Source of the DNA: Chitinophaga pinensis
GTDB taxonomy: Bacteria > Bacteroidota > Bacteroidia > Chitinophagales > Chitinophagaceae
Assembly (NCBI GenBank): GCA_945878115.1
Contig: CAMDVD010000007.1
Span: forward strand, 1 to 64,000
DNA: 64,000 bases
Direction: 5' to 3'
The notes under the pieces are model-generated. The model worked only from the letters and a program-made list of their open reading frames with translations, ran no database searches and had not been told where the DNA came from. Of this stretch, positions 16,769 to 26,356 are shown piece after piece. The position numbers were made by a program, and so were the translations under genes. The first letter of the stretch is position 1. Each line of letters begins with the position of its first letter.

Positions 16769-18172
16769 TCAAAAATAAAACCCCATCGCCAAATTAAAAT
16801 CTGAACCATGTCCTGCTTTGGTGGTGAGCAATGGCAATAAATTATTGGAAGCTAGTCCAATTTTAAAAACACCTAAACGTAAGGAAAGATGCGCACCACC
16901 CATCACTTTATTCAAACCGCCCAAGGTGATATTTGCGCCTGTATTGATTGCATTATGAAAAGAATAATTATAGCCAATGTTTAATGCTGGTCGTTTGGTA
17001 GTAGACAAATAATTTCTAAACCCTTGTACATAAGTTGCAAAAAAGGTATGCACATCATACGACACTTTTTTTCTCACTTTTGGATGTATACCATAGGACG
17101 CACTCCAAATCATTTTTGTTCCAAGTGGCATGGTGTAAGCATTGTAGGTTATATCTGGATGTATCCATCCTTCAATATCCGAAAAGCTTAAAGTTGAATC
17201 TTGCGACTCACCCAAAGTATTTAACTTATATCCTTCATAACGGTATGTCGTATCCTTGGTATAATTAATTGTATTTTTTGTAAAACGTATGCTACCTATA
17301 TCTACCAACGCTACATAAATTTGTATGTTTTTTTTCACAACCAATGTAGCGCCAATATCTGTTCCAAAACCTTTGCCAGCACCCTTCATCATTTGTTGAA
17401 AGTTGAGTGAATTGCCCTCCATCGAGAAATTCTTAAATGTAGGCGTATCAATAACCGTTGACATATTGGCTTCAAAGTTCGACGTGAAATCAATATACTT
17501 ACCTTGTGCTTGCGTAAACATATCTATGTCCGCATGAGGCATATATAAACTAGCAATTCCAGTCAAATAACGCAAACGAATTGCTGGTTTCAAAATCATA
17601 GTTTTTCGCTTGTCTAACTTGTTGTGCAATGTAAATTGTGCTGCTGCCGAAACAAATATTTCATTGTACATCAGAAAATTTATTTCTGGTGAAAGATTGA
17701 CAGTTTGATCCGCAAACTGCTTATTACCTTGATACAATAAAGACAAAATATTTTTATTAAAATTGAAATTAAAATCTGCCTTCTCTCTTATACCAATTCC
17801 AAAAGTTAAAAATGGTTTATGCTTTTTTTTATTGACGTTAAAAAAAATATTCATGACTGGTATATCTGCACCAACCCATAACACATTTTGATTATTTGCC
17901 TTGAGCAACAAATGGTCTATATAGTCATTGCTTAAATTTCCAGATTCGGAAAATTGTTGCAATTGATTGACTGATAAAAAATTATTGCTGATACCACCAT
18001 ACATCGAGAAAAGATCTATTTCTCCTTTGTGCATATCACTACTCAGTAAAGATGGCAAACTAGTTGTTCCCATATTTTTCCAAAGTGGATCATTCAATGT
18101 ACTAAAATTGATTTGTGCATGCACAGCCAAACCAACAAACAATACACCAATGAAGAACACTAGTTTTTTCAT
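16769..18172 (-). CDS. DUF5723-like outer-membrane protein
   Basis: The protein has a signal peptide (MKKLVFFIGVLFVGLAVHAQ) and 467 residues rich in amphipathic beta strands with aromatic residues, ending MGFYF, as outer-membrane barrels do. The N-terminal part (MYGGISNNFLSVNQLQQF, then ILWVGADIPVMNIFFNV-like strands) resembles Bacteroidota DUF5723 proteins. Function unknown. The start lies 2 bp after the end of the broken lipoprotein gene upstream, so they form one unit and may work together at the outer membrane. Confidence 0.65.
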   Translation of the reverse strand: MKKLVFFIGVLFVGLAVHAQINFSTLNDPLWKNMGTTSLPSLLSSDMHKGEIDLFSMYGGISNNFLSVNQLQQFSESGNLSNDYIDHLLLKANNQNVLWVGADIPVMNIFFNVNKKKHKPFLTFGIGIREKADFNFNFNKNILSLLYQGNKQFADQTVNLSPEINFLMYNEIFVSAAAQFTLHNKLDKRKTMILKPAIRLRYLTGIASLYMPHADIDMFTQAQGKYIDFTSNFEANMSTVIDTPTFKNFSMEGNSLNFQQMMKGAGKGFGTDIGATLVVKKNIQIYVALVDIGSIRFTKNTINYTKDTTYRYEGYKLNTLGESQDSTLSFSDIEGWIHPDITYNAYTMPLGTKMIWSASYGIHPKVRKKVSYDVHTFFATYVQGFRNYLSTTKRPALNIGYNYSFHNAINTGANITLGGLNKVMGGAHLSLRLGVFKIGLASNNLLPLLTTKAGHGSDFNLAMGFYF

Positions 18173-18174
18173 TT

Positions 18175-19233
18175 TTATAAATTTTGAAGATTAAAACTGA
18201 TGTGTAAATCTCCCGTTAGCTGAATGGAAAAATAACTGCTATCATTTGCTGTAACAAAAGGTGGTGCATAGCCATTGGTATCAAATGTAAAATGAATAAC
18301 TGCCTTATTACATCCTTGTATTTTTTTCACCCTTTCATTATCAATAAATACACTTGTCGAATCGGATTTAATATTACTTGGCGTTCCATTCACATCGCTG
18401 CTACAACCCGCAGTATTAAATGGACTCGCAAACAAAGAATCTATAATGGTATTGTTAGTTGCACTCAAAAAATAAAGTTGAAATTTTTGATTCATAGGCA
18501 ATGCATTCTCTACATAGAAATTTACTTTGGCTGTATAACTTGTATCGCTTATGGTATGGTTCAAACTGTCGTTGATGGCAATACCAACTGTATCTTCTAT
18601 CGTCTCTGTTTGGTTAGCATACAGTTCTACTTTCTGAACATCTATCACCGATAAAGTGACGTTTAAAGTAGTTGGTGAAGAATTGAAAACCACATTATTG
18701 CCACCTGGTGTTGAAAATTGTTCGAGGTACATATATACCGTATCGGCAATAAAATTATTGTTCACTACGATATTAAAATTATAATCTTGGTTTGGTAAAA
18801 TATCACTTGGAACGATATGCTCATAAATTAAATTATTCGGGTCGGCGGTATTTGGCGCACGTCGAAAAGAGATATGTGTACCAGCACCAATAGCAATTGG
18901 GAAAATATTTTTTAGTGCCATATTAATTTCCAAAGAATCAAAATAAATGGCTTTGATTAAAGTATTGAAAGACTGTTTGTATGGCCCAACTTCACCAAAG
19001 GTAGTAGCAGGAACATTTACAGTTACACCAGCAGCATAGCCCAAATCAATAGCCGGAATATCAAATGCAATTGTTTTTTTCGTAAACTGTTTTATATCAT
19101 CAAATTTTAAAGTTGCCTTTACAATCGGCAATATCCAATCTGAATTCTAGGAAGGCAGTTGATCTAATTTGATTTTGTTGCAAGCCGCAAACATGGCTAC
19201 ACAACAGCAAGTCATCATCATTAATTTTTTCAT
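18175..19233 (-). pseudogene. lipoprotein gene interrupted by an in-frame TAG
   Basis: From the ATG at 19231-19233 the frame reads MKKLMMMTCCCVAMFAACNK, a lipoprotein signal peptide with cysteine in a plausible lipobox. It continues IKLDQLPS, then a TAG codon at 19147-19149, then NSDWILPIVKATLKFDDIKQF and on without a break to 18175. The ORF-track version starts at a TTG after the TAG and has no export signal. The body is beta-rich and presumably outer-membrane-anchored. One base change would restore a 352-residue lipoprotein. It is either a recent nonsense mutation, a base-calling error, or a site of stop readthrough. It is followed by the DUF5723-like gene and preceded by prfA. Confidence 0.75.
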
Positions 19234-19319
19234 ATGCCTTAGAATTAAAAAGTCAATTTAAAATATTATTTCGCTCAGGTAATATACAGTTCGTGTGTTA
19301 AAACTATGGTCCATGACCT

Positions 19320-20393
19320 TTATACCATTTCCCCAGCCTTCATTTTCTCTGCATTTTCTGCAAATTGCAAAGCATCCAACATCTCTTGAATATCTCCATT
19401 CACGAAAGAATCTAGGTTGTAAATAGTCTTGCCAATCCGATGATCTGTAATCCTTCCTTGCGGCCAATTATAGGTTCTTACTTTCGCTGATCGATCACCA
19501 CTACTTACAATTGACTTACGATGTTTAGAAATTGCTTCTTCATGTTTACGTACTTCTTCTTCATACAATTTAGTCCGCATCATCGTCATTGCCTTGTCGC
19601 GATTACCCAATTGTGAACGTTCGGTTTGACATGTAATAACAGTACCTGTAGGCACATGGGTTAATATTACTTTGGTCTCTACTTTGTTTACATTTTGTCC
19701 GCCGGCACCACCACTTCTTGCTGTCTCCATTTTGACATCCGAATCTTTCAATTCAAAATCTACTTCCTCTGCTTCGGGCATCACAGCCACTGTTGTAGCC
19801 GACGTATGAACTCGTCCACTGGCTTCTGTTTCAGGCACACGTTGTACGCGATGCACACCACTTTCGTATTTCAACACGCCATATACATCATCTCCAACTA
19901 CCTCTAAAACAACTTCTTTATATCCGCCTGCTGTGCCTTCATTTTGATCTAAAAGACTCACCTTCCAACCGCGTGCTTCGCAATAACGAGTATACATACG
20001 CATGAGATCGCCAGCAAATAGACTGGCTTCATCACCACCAGTACCAGCGCGAATTTCAAGCACTACATTTTTTTCATCTTGTGGGTCTTTAGGAATTAGC
20101 ATTTTCCGAATTTCTTCTTCCAATTGCTCCTTTTTTTCTTCCAATATGACGAGATCTGTTTTTGCCATATCGCGCAATTCAACATCACTTTCTTGTTCCA
20201 AAATTTCTTTACAGAAAGATATTTCCTCAATACAGTTTTTGTATTGCAAATATCCTTCCACAATATGTTCCAATTTACGGTATTCTTTACTGAGTTGTGA
20301 AAACCTTTTTTGATCGGATACAACTTCAGGGTTGGAAAGCGAAACACCAATATTATCGAATCGCCCTTTGATGGCTTCTAGCTTATCTAACAT
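19320..20393 (-). CDS. prfA: peptide chain release factor 1
   Basis: RF1 ends translation at UAA and UAG. The 357-residue protein has the GGQ loop ([16 protein letters not shown], near residue 230) that triggers peptidyl-tRNA hydrolysis. It has a P-x-T stop-recognition motif ([13 protein letters not shown]), the RF1 form rather than the SPF of RF2. The C-terminal part ([16 protein letters not shown]) is typical. A TATATTTG element ends only 5 bp before the ATG, so the mRNA may be nearly leaderless. The next gene downstream has an in-frame TAG. Confidence 0.97.
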   Translation of the reverse strand: MLDKLEAIKGRFDNIGVSLSNPEVVSDQKRFSQLSKEYRKLEHIVEGYLQYKNCIEEISFCKEILEQESDVELRDMAKTDLVILEEKKEQLEEEIRKMLIPKDPQDEKNVVLEIRAGTGGDEASLFAGDLMRMYTRYCEARGWKVSLLDQNEGTAGGYKEVVLEVVGDDVYGVLKYESGVHRVQRVPETEASGRVHTSATTVAVMPEAEEVDFELKDSDVKMETARSGGAGGQNVNKVETKVILTHVPTGTVITCQTERSQLGNRDKAMTMMRTKLYEEEVRKHEEAISKHRKSIVSSGDRSAKVRTYNWPQGRITDHRIGKTIYNLDSFVNGDIQEMLDALQFAENAEKMKAGEMV

Positions 20394-20398
20394 GCCGG

Positions 20399-20406
20399 CA
20401 AATATA
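20399..20406 (-). promoter_or_regulatory. -7 element 5 bp before the prfA start
   Basis: TATATTTG on the minus strand fits TAnnTTTG, 5 bp before the ATG, implying a very short or absent leader. Confidence 0.5.
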
Positions 20407-20454
20407 CATCAAGATATTTGTTGGAATACGCATTGTGCTAGGTAAAAATTAATG

Positions 20455-20640
20455 CTTAAGGTTATATACTGCCGCATACTTTTTGAAAAAAAATTAATGC
20501 TACAGTGTAATGGTGTAGCGTATTTTTTGAAAAAAAATTAATGCTACACCAGGGCGGCAAACACGCTTTCCGTTCCAATCTTTTTGCTTGCTTCGCCGCA
20601 AAAAGGATTTCCACTACAATCGTTGCCGCAATGCACCTAC
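20455..20640. repeat. dispersed repeat, copy 1 (GGGCGGCA ... CGTTGCCGCAAT)
   Basis: This holds a block with inverted ends (TGTAGC ... GCTACA around A/T runs), partly duplicated in tandem. Next come GGGCGGCAAACACGC, GGATTTCCACT and CAATCGTTGCCGCAAT. Related copies occur at 43.02-43.11 kb and, inverted, at 47.8-47.97 kb. No gene is seen in 20394-20696. Confidence 0.7.
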
Positions 20641-20696
20641 TAACGAAGATTATCCCTTTCAACTCTTCTCCATCCACTAAAATATTTCCTTATCGC

Positions 20697-21392
20697 TTAC
20701 AAACCACTCAAGCAAATACCAATTTGGTAAGGTCGTACATTTTCTGGACCAGCATTTACACGAAATAAATTACTGATACTATACGATCCATATACTGAAA
20801 AATTGCCATAACCTAATCTCAATGTTGCTGCATAACGGTAGGTTTCTACATATCTTTTTGTACTTACTTTTTCAATAATTGGTTTGCTATTAAACGTGCG
20901 TTTTCCTTTTGTATGGGACGAAAGTAATGTACCAACCTTCAAACCAATGGCAGCTTTAAATCCTTTATTTCTGTTTTCTTTATTTGAAAAAAAGCGAAGT
21001 TCAAATGGTAGTTCCAAATAGGTAGTTGTCCATTTATATTTTTTATAAGACTCTGCTTCTGGAATAAAACTAACCGTAGAGGTTGTATCGGTCAATACAA
21101 CTGTTTGGTCTTTTAAATAAATATTACTCGTTGCAATACCAGCACCAGCCGCGAAACTAAAGTTTGATTTTGCAATTGGAAAATCGTAACAGAGGTACAT
21201 ATTGAAAGCTCTTCCTAATCCGCCAATCTTAATGCTATCCGGTGCATTCAGCCAATTTTCATAACCAATTTGCAACATCGTATAGTCACGTGAAGGTTTT
21301 GCATAAGATTTTTTTGCGTCATTGGAAGTGCTTTGGCCTTGCGTAGTAGCTACAAATAATAAGGCAACTAGTGTAAAAAAGTATTTTCTCAT
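20697..21392 (-). CDS. outer-membrane beta-barrel protein (OMP_b-brl-like)
   Basis: The ATG at 21390-21392 gives MRKYFFTLVALLFVATTQGQ, a clean signal peptide. The TTG start of the ORF track falls inside the promoter element and is rejected. The mature protein is a run of amphipathic strands (FNMYLCYDFPIA, FSFAAGAGIATSNIYL, TTYLELPFELRFFS, AAIGLKVGTLLSS, YRYAATLRLGYGNFSVYGSY), as in the PF13568 barrel family of porin-like or PorT-like proteins. Ligand or role unknown. Confidence 0.7.
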   Translation of the reverse strand: MRKYFFTLVALLFVATTQGQSTSNDAKKSYAKPSRDYTMLQIGYENWLNAPDSIKIGGLGRAFNMYLCYDFPIAKSNFSFAAGAGIATSNIYLKDQTVVLTDTTSTVSFIPEAESYKKYKWTTTYLELPFELRFFSNKENRNKGFKAAIGLKVGTLLSSHTKGKRTFNSKPIIEKVSTKRYVETYRYAATLRLGYGNFSVYGSYSISNLFRVNAGPENVRPYQIGICLSGL

Positions 21393-21407
21393 ATTTTTAA
21401 ATTGCGG

Positions 21408-21415
21408 CAAAGATA
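21408..21415 (-). promoter_or_regulatory. -7 promoter element for the beta-barrel gene
   Basis: TATCTTTG on the minus strand, 15 bp before the ATG, fits TAnnTTTG and helps decide the start. Confidence 0.55.
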
Positions 21416-21864
21416 TAATTTCATAACTAAAACGACTCGTTAAAATTCAAGGCTAAAATTAAATGTTCATTTTTCATTTAATAATAAAAATAATTCTCTA
21501 TAAACGTTGATGGGTAAGGGTTGTATCATAAAATTAACTATCTGGAATTATTCAAAATTGTTGCTACAAATATTAATTTGTTCTTTTGTCTTGATACAAA
21601 AGAACCAAAAAATCAAGGCTGTGGATAGTTCAGCTAAAAAATGTTCGTGCTCGACACAAATCGTCCAAACTCACCAGCTGCCTGCGGCTGGCTGGCTCAG
21701 ACAGGGACGATTTGTTCGCCGACCTCTCCATTTTTTTACGCCTCACTATCCAAGGCCATTTGCAATAGCAGACATAATTACATTAGACAATTGAAGAGGC
21801 ACTCCACAAACAAACCTACACAGAAAAAAGCATAGATGAATTTTTCAGCGCTTTTTTAATTGCT
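21416..21864. repeat. intergenic region with palindromic repeat
   Basis: No convincing gene; the ORFs at 21507 and 21641 are low-complexity artefacts. A 9-bp perfect inverted repeat (TTCTTTTGT at 21581-21589, ACAAAAGAA at 21596-21604, loop CTTGAT) is followed by CCAAAAAATCAAGGCTG. I recall similar sequence as a repeat common in Bacteroidota intergenic regions. Further right, CTGCCTGCGGCTGGCTGGC and a GACGATTTG motif seen in both orientations suggest more folded structure. Confidence 0.5.
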
Positions 21865-22869
21865 TTATCCAATTTTTTTCAATGCCAAAATAGAAAAATC
21901 CGTATCTACTTTTTTAATCGTATTTCGCAAATGACCAAGCATATCAATCTTCATTTCTACAACATCATTGGGTTGTAACCATTGCACTTTGTAAGCAGCA
22001 TCTTGTAATAATCCTGTGCCATTCAATTCTAAAAAACAACCCGTGCCCACTGTGCCACTGCCAATTACATCACCAGGTAATATGTCTACACCATAAGCAC
22101 AACGCTCAAGTATTTCAGCGAAAGTCCAATCCATATCAGCCACATTTCCTTTGCTCACTTCTATACCATTTACAGTACATGTCATTTCTAAATTATACGC
22201 ATTTCCTGTATGATTTGGTTTACATGGCACTTTCAAATGTTCCAATTCATCGGTGGTAACCAATATTGGTCCTATCACTGTACTAAAATCTTTTCCTTTT
22301 GCAGGTCCGAGATTAAGCAACATTTCTTCCATTTGCAAAGTCCTTGCGCTCATGTCATTCATAATCATATAACCACCAATATAATTATCTGCTTCAGCAG
22401 CAGTAATATTTCTTCCTTTTTTACAAACAACTATCGCCGCTTCTAATTCAAAATCTAATTTTTGAAAATGATCTGGCATACAATCTATATCGCCAGGACC
22501 TTGTACAGCATTGTGGTTGGTAAAATAAAAAATAGGATATTGATCAAACTCAGGAATCATATCGACCTTGCGATTGCGACGTGCTGCGGCTACATGTTGA
22601 CGAAATGCATAACCATCTCTGCAACTCGTAGGTTCATTTACTGGTGCAATAATGTTCGCATTTTCAAACATCGCATCCGATTGGTATTTGCCTTCTTTAA
22701 TTTCTTGATCTATTTTTTTGAATATACCAATTTGATTTTCCCAATCATTCAACAAACCCTTCATGGTATAAGGAAGTGTGTTGTTTATTTTTTTAATATT
22801 ATACAAACGATTATTGTGCACGATGGCTAATTGCGCTTCTTGCTGCACGATATGGGTTACTAATTTCAT
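21865..22869 (-). CDS. fumarylacetoacetate hydrolase (FAH) family protein
   Basis: The 334-residue protein has an N-terminal small domain (LAIVHNNRLYNIKKIN) and a C-terminal FAH fold. Visible metal- and substrate-site motifs are FRQHVAAARRNR, DFELEAAIVVCKKGRNI and GYMIMNDMSARTLQ, then GTVGTGCFLELNG. FAH enzymes hydrolyse C-C bonds of beta-diketo acids such as fumarylacetoacetate in tyrosine breakdown. No other tyrosine-pathway gene is in the window, so the exact substrate is not certain. A TAGATTTG element lies 20 bp upstream. Confidence 0.85.
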   Translation of the reverse strand: MKLVTHIVQQEAQLAIVHNNRLYNIKKINNTLPYTMKGLLNDWENQIGIFKKIDQEIKEGKYQSDAMFENANIIAPVNEPTSCRDGYAFRQHVAAARRNRKVDMIPEFDQYPIFYFTNHNAVQGPGDIDCMPDHFQKLDFELEAAIVVCKKGRNITAAEADNYIGGYMIMNDMSARTLQMEEMLLNLGPAKGKDFSTVIGPILVTTDELEHLKVPCKPNHTGNAYNLEMTCTVNGIEVSKGNVADMDWTFAEILERCAYGVDILPGDVIGSGTVGTGCFLELNGTGLLQDAAYKVQWLQPNDVVEMKIDMLGHLRNTIKKVDTDFSILALKKIG

Positions 22870-22889
22870 GGCTATTTATTTTTGTGCTG

Positions 22890-22897
22890 CAAATCTA
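22890..22897 (-). promoter_or_regulatory. -7 promoter element for the FAH-family gene
   Basis: TAGATTTG on the minus strand, 20 bp before the ATG; matches TAnnTTTG. Confidence 0.5.
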
Positions 22898-22961
22898 ATG
22901 CATCATGATTGGATAATGAGAATCGCTTAGAAGAAGAGTAAATTTTGTGCATAAAAGCCCT

Positions 22962-22969
22962 TATTTTTG
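22962..22969 (+). promoter_or_regulatory. -7 element 4 bp before the deoC start (possible leaderless transcript)
   Basis: TATTTTTG ends 4 bp before the deoC ATG. With the usual -7 geometry, transcription would begin at the start codon. Confidence 0.5.
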
Positions 22970-22973
22970 AAGC

Positions 22974-23867
22974 ATGGTATTACTAATACAATCACCCACC
23001 ATTGATCAAGTTGGTGTGGAAGAAAGAGTTGCGCGATTAATGACTCGAAGCATTAAAAAAGAAAGTGAATTAGAAGGACTCAAACTTGCCTTGAACATGA
23101 TAGACCTTACTACTTTGGAAGGAAAAGATACGGTCGGCAAGGTGAAACAAATGTGTTATAAAGCCCAACATCTTGCGGATGATATAGCAGGTTTACCAAC
23201 GGTTGCTGCGGTTTGTGTGTATGTCAATCATGTAAAAACTGCCAAGCGAGCATTGGTAAATTCAGGAATCAAAATCGCCTCCGTAGCCACTGCATTTCCA
23301 AGTGGCAATTCGAGTAGAAAAGTAAAAATAGAAGAAACAAAAATGGCGGTTGCCAATGGAGCCGACGAAGTAGATATGGTGATTAGTCGCGGTGAATTTT
23401 TACAAGGCAATTACAATTTTGTATTTGACGAAATAGCCGCAATCAAAGAAGCTTGTGGACCTGCCAGATTAAAAGTAATTTTAGAAACTGGTGAATTATC
23501 CACCTTAGATAATGTTCGTAAAGCCAGTGATATAGCCATACATGCAGGAGCAGATTTTATTAAAACATCTACCGGAAAAATTCAACCTGCAGCCACCATG
23601 CCTGTTACCTTGGTGATGTTGCAAGCCATTAAAGATCATTACGATGCTACAGGAATAATGGTTGGGATGAAACCAGCTGGTGGCATTTCAACATCCAAAT
23701 CTGCTTTGAATTATTTAGTAATGCTGTACGAAACATTGGGCGAAAAATGGATGACGAATGAATGGTTTAGATTTGGCGCAAGTAGTTTAGCAAATGATAT
23801 TATTCTGCAGCTAGGCAAGGAGAAATATGGGGCGTATTACAGCAATAACTATATCAGTAAAGATTAA
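22974..23867 (+). CDS. deoC: deoxyribose-phosphate aldolase
   Basis: DeoC cleaves 2-deoxyribose-5-phosphate to acetaldehyde and glyceraldehyde-3-phosphate. The 297-residue TIM barrel shows ANGADEVDMVISRGEF, the strand KVILETGEL, and the Schiff-base lysine segment GADFIKTSTGK, followed by MVGMKPAGGIST with the proton-relay lysine. It is the first gene of a plus-strand set with two aldehyde-dehydrogenase-like genes that could oxidise the acetaldehyde formed. Confidence 0.95.
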   Translation: MVLLIQSPTIDQVGVEERVARLMTRSIKKESELEGLKLALNMIDLTTLEGKDTVGKVKQMCYKAQHLADDIAGLPTVAAVCVYVNHVKTAKRALVNSGIKIASVATAFPSGNSSRKVKIEETKMAVANGADEVDMVISRGEFLQGNYNFVFDEIAAIKEACGPARLKVILETGELSTLDNVRKASDIAIHAGADFIKTSTGKIQPAATMPVTLVMLQAIKDHYDATGIMVGMKPAGGISTSKSALNYLVMLYETLGEKWMTNEWFRFGASSLANDIILQLGKEKYGAYYSNNYISKD

Positions 23868-23958
23868 ATTCTATATTCAAAATCCCAAAAGACAAAAACG
23901 AACTCCATCATCTTCAAATATTCAAATTATCGAATCTTCAAATTACCAAATTACCAAA

Positions 23959-25407
23959 ATGTCCAAAATAAAAAAAACCTTTGCAAGCTATGATGCTGCA
24001 CCAGAAAATACTTCGCATATTGATTTGAAAGCACAATACGATTTATTTATCAATGGGAAATTTGTCAAGCCACAAAGCAAACAATATTATGATACCATCA
24101 ATCCTGCAACAGAAAAGAAAATAGCGTCTATTGCAAAAGGCAATGCCAAGGATATAGATTTGGCTGTAAAATCGGCAAAAAAAGCATTCGAATCTTGGTC
24201 CAAAACAGAACCGAAAGAAAGAGCAAAATATATTTACCGTATCGCTCGCATGATACAAGAACGTGCACGGGAATTTGCCGTTATCGAAACCATGAATGGC
24301 GGAAAACCAATTCGAGAAAGTAGAGATATTGATATACCATTGGCTGCGAATCACTTCTTTTATTATGCAGGTTGGGCCGACAAATTAGATTATGCATTTC
24401 CCAATCGAAAACCAAAACCGGTTGGTGTAGTAGGACAAATTATTCCTTGGAATTTTCCTTTGCTGATGGCAGCTTGGAAATTAGCACCTGCATTGGCTAC
24501 TGGAAATACGGTTGTTTTAAAACCAGCAGAAAGTACGCCACTCACGGCTTTGAAGCTTGCAGAGATTATTCAAGAATCTGGTTTGCCCGATGGTGTGGTG
24601 CAAATAGTTACTGGTTTTGGCGATGCTGGTGCTGCGTTAGTGAATCATCCATTGGTGAATAAAATCGCATTTACTGGAAGTACAGAAGTTGGAAAATATA
24701 TTCAGAAAGCTGTTGCAGGAAGCAATAAAAAAGTCACACTAGAATTGGGTGGTAAAGCCGCGAATATCATTTTTGATGACGCGCCAATAGACCAAGCAGT
24801 TGAAGGAATTGTGAATGGTATATTTTTTAATCAAGGACATGTTTGTTGCGCTGGATCACGATTGTTTGTGCAAGAAAATATTGCAGATAAAGTGATACAG
24901 AAATTGAAGGATAGAATGAAGACTTTAATCATTGGTGATCCGATGGATAAGAATACGGACATCGGTGCAATCAATTCGAAAGAGCAACTCTTGAAAATCA
25001 ATAACTATATCAAAATTGGTATAGCTGAAGGCGCTGAAATGTACCAAACAAATTGTGCCTTGCCGAGTCAAGGTTATTTCTGCAAACCTACTTTATTTCT
25101 GCATACTTCACAAAGTCACCGCATCGTGCAAGAGGAAATTTTTGGACCAGTACTCACTATTCAAACTTTTAGAACCATAGAAGAAGTGATTGAAAAAGCG
25201 AACAATATTCCTTATGGTTTAAGTGCTGGCGTGTGGACAGATAAAGGCAGCAAAATATTTAATCTGACTACTAAATTAAGAGCAGGCGTAGTATGGGCAA
25301 ATACCTATAATAAATTTGATCCTACATCGCCATTTGGTGGTTACCAAGAAAGTGGATTTGGCAGAGAAGGCGGTGTACATGGATTATTGCCTTATGTACA
25401 TTTTTAA
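23959..25407 (+). CDS. aldehyde dehydrogenase
   Basis: The start is set at the ATG at 23959 (MSKIKKTFASYDAAPE), giving 482 residues, a normal ALDH length. The 44 upstream residues of the ORF track overlap deoC and are not ALDH-like. Conserved parts are IIPWNFPLLMAAWK (NAD fold), FTGSTEVGKYI, LELGGKAANIIF (general-base Glu), QGHVCCAGSR (catalytic Cys), EEIFGPVLTI, and the C-terminal PFGGYQESGFGREGG. It probably oxidises acetaldehyde or another aldehyde linked to DeoC; cytoplasmic. Confidence 0.92.
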   Translation: MSKIKKTFASYDAAPENTSHIDLKAQYDLFINGKFVKPQSKQYYDTINPATEKKIASIAKGNAKDIDLAVKSAKKAFESWSKTEPKERAKYIYRIARMIQERAREFAVIETMNGGKPIRESRDIDIPLAANHFFYYAGWADKLDYAFPNRKPKPVGVVGQIIPWNFPLLMAAWKLAPALATGNTVVLKPAESTPLTALKLAEIIQESGLPDGVVQIVTGFGDAGAALVNHPLVNKIAFTGSTEVGKYIQKAVAGSNKKVTLELGGKAANIIFDDAPIDQAVEGIVNGIFFNQGHVCCAGSRLFVQENIADKVIQKLKDRMKTLIIGDPMDKNTDIGAINSKEQLLKINNYIKIGIAEGAEMYQTNCALPSQGYFCKPTLFLHTSQSHRIVQEEIFGPVLTIQTFRTIEEVIEKANNIPYGLSAGVWTDKGSKIFNLTTKLRAGVVWANTYNKFDPTSPFGGYQESGFGREGGVHGLLPYVHF

Positions 25408-25469
25408 TTGGTGATGCAGTGAATGCACTATCGTAAGAACAAAAAGGAATCTGAAGTAAAAATAAAAAA

Positions 25470-26342
25470 ATGGAAATTTTAAAAACATACAAATTATTTA
25501 TCGGTGGTGCATTTCCACGAACAGAAAGTGGTCGATACTATAAACTAGAAAATAAGCAGAAGCAAGTAATTGCGAATATGTGTTTATCGTCTAGAAAAGA
25601 TTTTCGGAATGCGGTAGTTGCAGCACGTAAAGCAGTTGAAGGTTGGAGTGGGCGAGCTGCATTTAATCGCGGACAAATACTCTATCGAATTGCAGAAATA
25701 TTAGAAGGAAGAAAAGCACAATTTGTTGCTGAACTCCTATTGCAAGGTTCTACAAAATCAAGTGCCGAAAAGGAAGTAAGACTTGCTATAGATCGTTGTG
25801 TTTATTACAGTGGTTGGTGCGATAAATACCAACAATTATTTGGATCTGTAAATCCTGTTGCGACATCCCATTTTAATTTTTCTGTACCAGAACCCACGGG
25901 GGTTGTCTGTGTTATTGCAGATGAAAATACGTCTTTGCTTGGCTTGGTTTCTGCAATACTTCCCATCATCGTTGGTGGAAATACCTGCGTGGTTTTAGCA
26001 TCTGAAAGCAAACCTTTATGTAGTATTACCTTCGCTGAAGTGCTTGCTACATCCGACTTAGCAGCAGGTGTTGTAAATATTTTGACAGGAAACAGTAAGG
26101 AATTGCATACGCATTTTGCTTCCCATATGGATGTGAATGCGATTATTTATTGCAGAGAAAATGCAGCCGAAATAAAAGCCATTGCAGAGCTATCTTCCAT
26201 GAATGTAAAACGTAGTTTTGTTTGGAACAAAGATTGGCTTAAAGCAGAAAATGAAAATCCCTATTTGATAATGGATGTACAAGAAATAAAAACAACTTGG
26301 CATCCGATTGAGAATATTGGGGTGAGTGGGGCGAAGTATTGA
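25470..26342 (+). CDS. truncated aldehyde-dehydrogenase-like protein (no catalytic half)
   Basis: The 290 residues align with the N-terminal NAD-binding half of an ALDH: KTYKLFIGGAFPRTESG, then AARKAVEGWSGRAAFNRGQ, DRCVYYSGWCDKYQQL, VPEPTGVVCVIADE and VGGNTCVVLASE. The PWNFP motif is altered, and neither the LELGG motif nor the catalytic cysteine region is present. The protein ends with a short separate tail (TWHPIENIGVSGAKY). The frame is intact and starts 62 bp after the full ALDH, so it is probably expressed. It could be a non-catalytic partner of the upstream enzyme; that is inference. Confidence 0.75.
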   Translation: MEILKTYKLFIGGAFPRTESGRYYKLENKQKQVIANMCLSSRKDFRNAVVAARKAVEGWSGRAAFNRGQILYRIAEILEGRKAQFVAELLLQGSTKSSAEKEVRLAIDRCVYYSGWCDKYQQLFGSVNPVATSHFNFSVPEPTGVVCVIADENTSLLGLVSAILPIIVGGNTCVVLASESKPLCSITFAEVLATSDLAAGVVNILTGNSKELHTHFASHMDVNAIIYCRENAAEIKAIAELSSMNVKRSFVWNKDWLKAENENPYLIMDVQEIKTTWHPIENIGVSGAKY

Positions 26343-26356
26343 GGAACATTTATTAT

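Noticed and set aside
21507-21835. Two overlapping plus-strand ORFs between the barrel gene and the FAH gene
   Set aside because: Low-complexity translation of a known type of intergenic repeat; both frames are open only through the same stretch.
23827-23958. ALDH start at 23827
   Set aside because: The added 44 residues overlap deoC and are not ALDH-like; the ATG at 23959 gives the family length.
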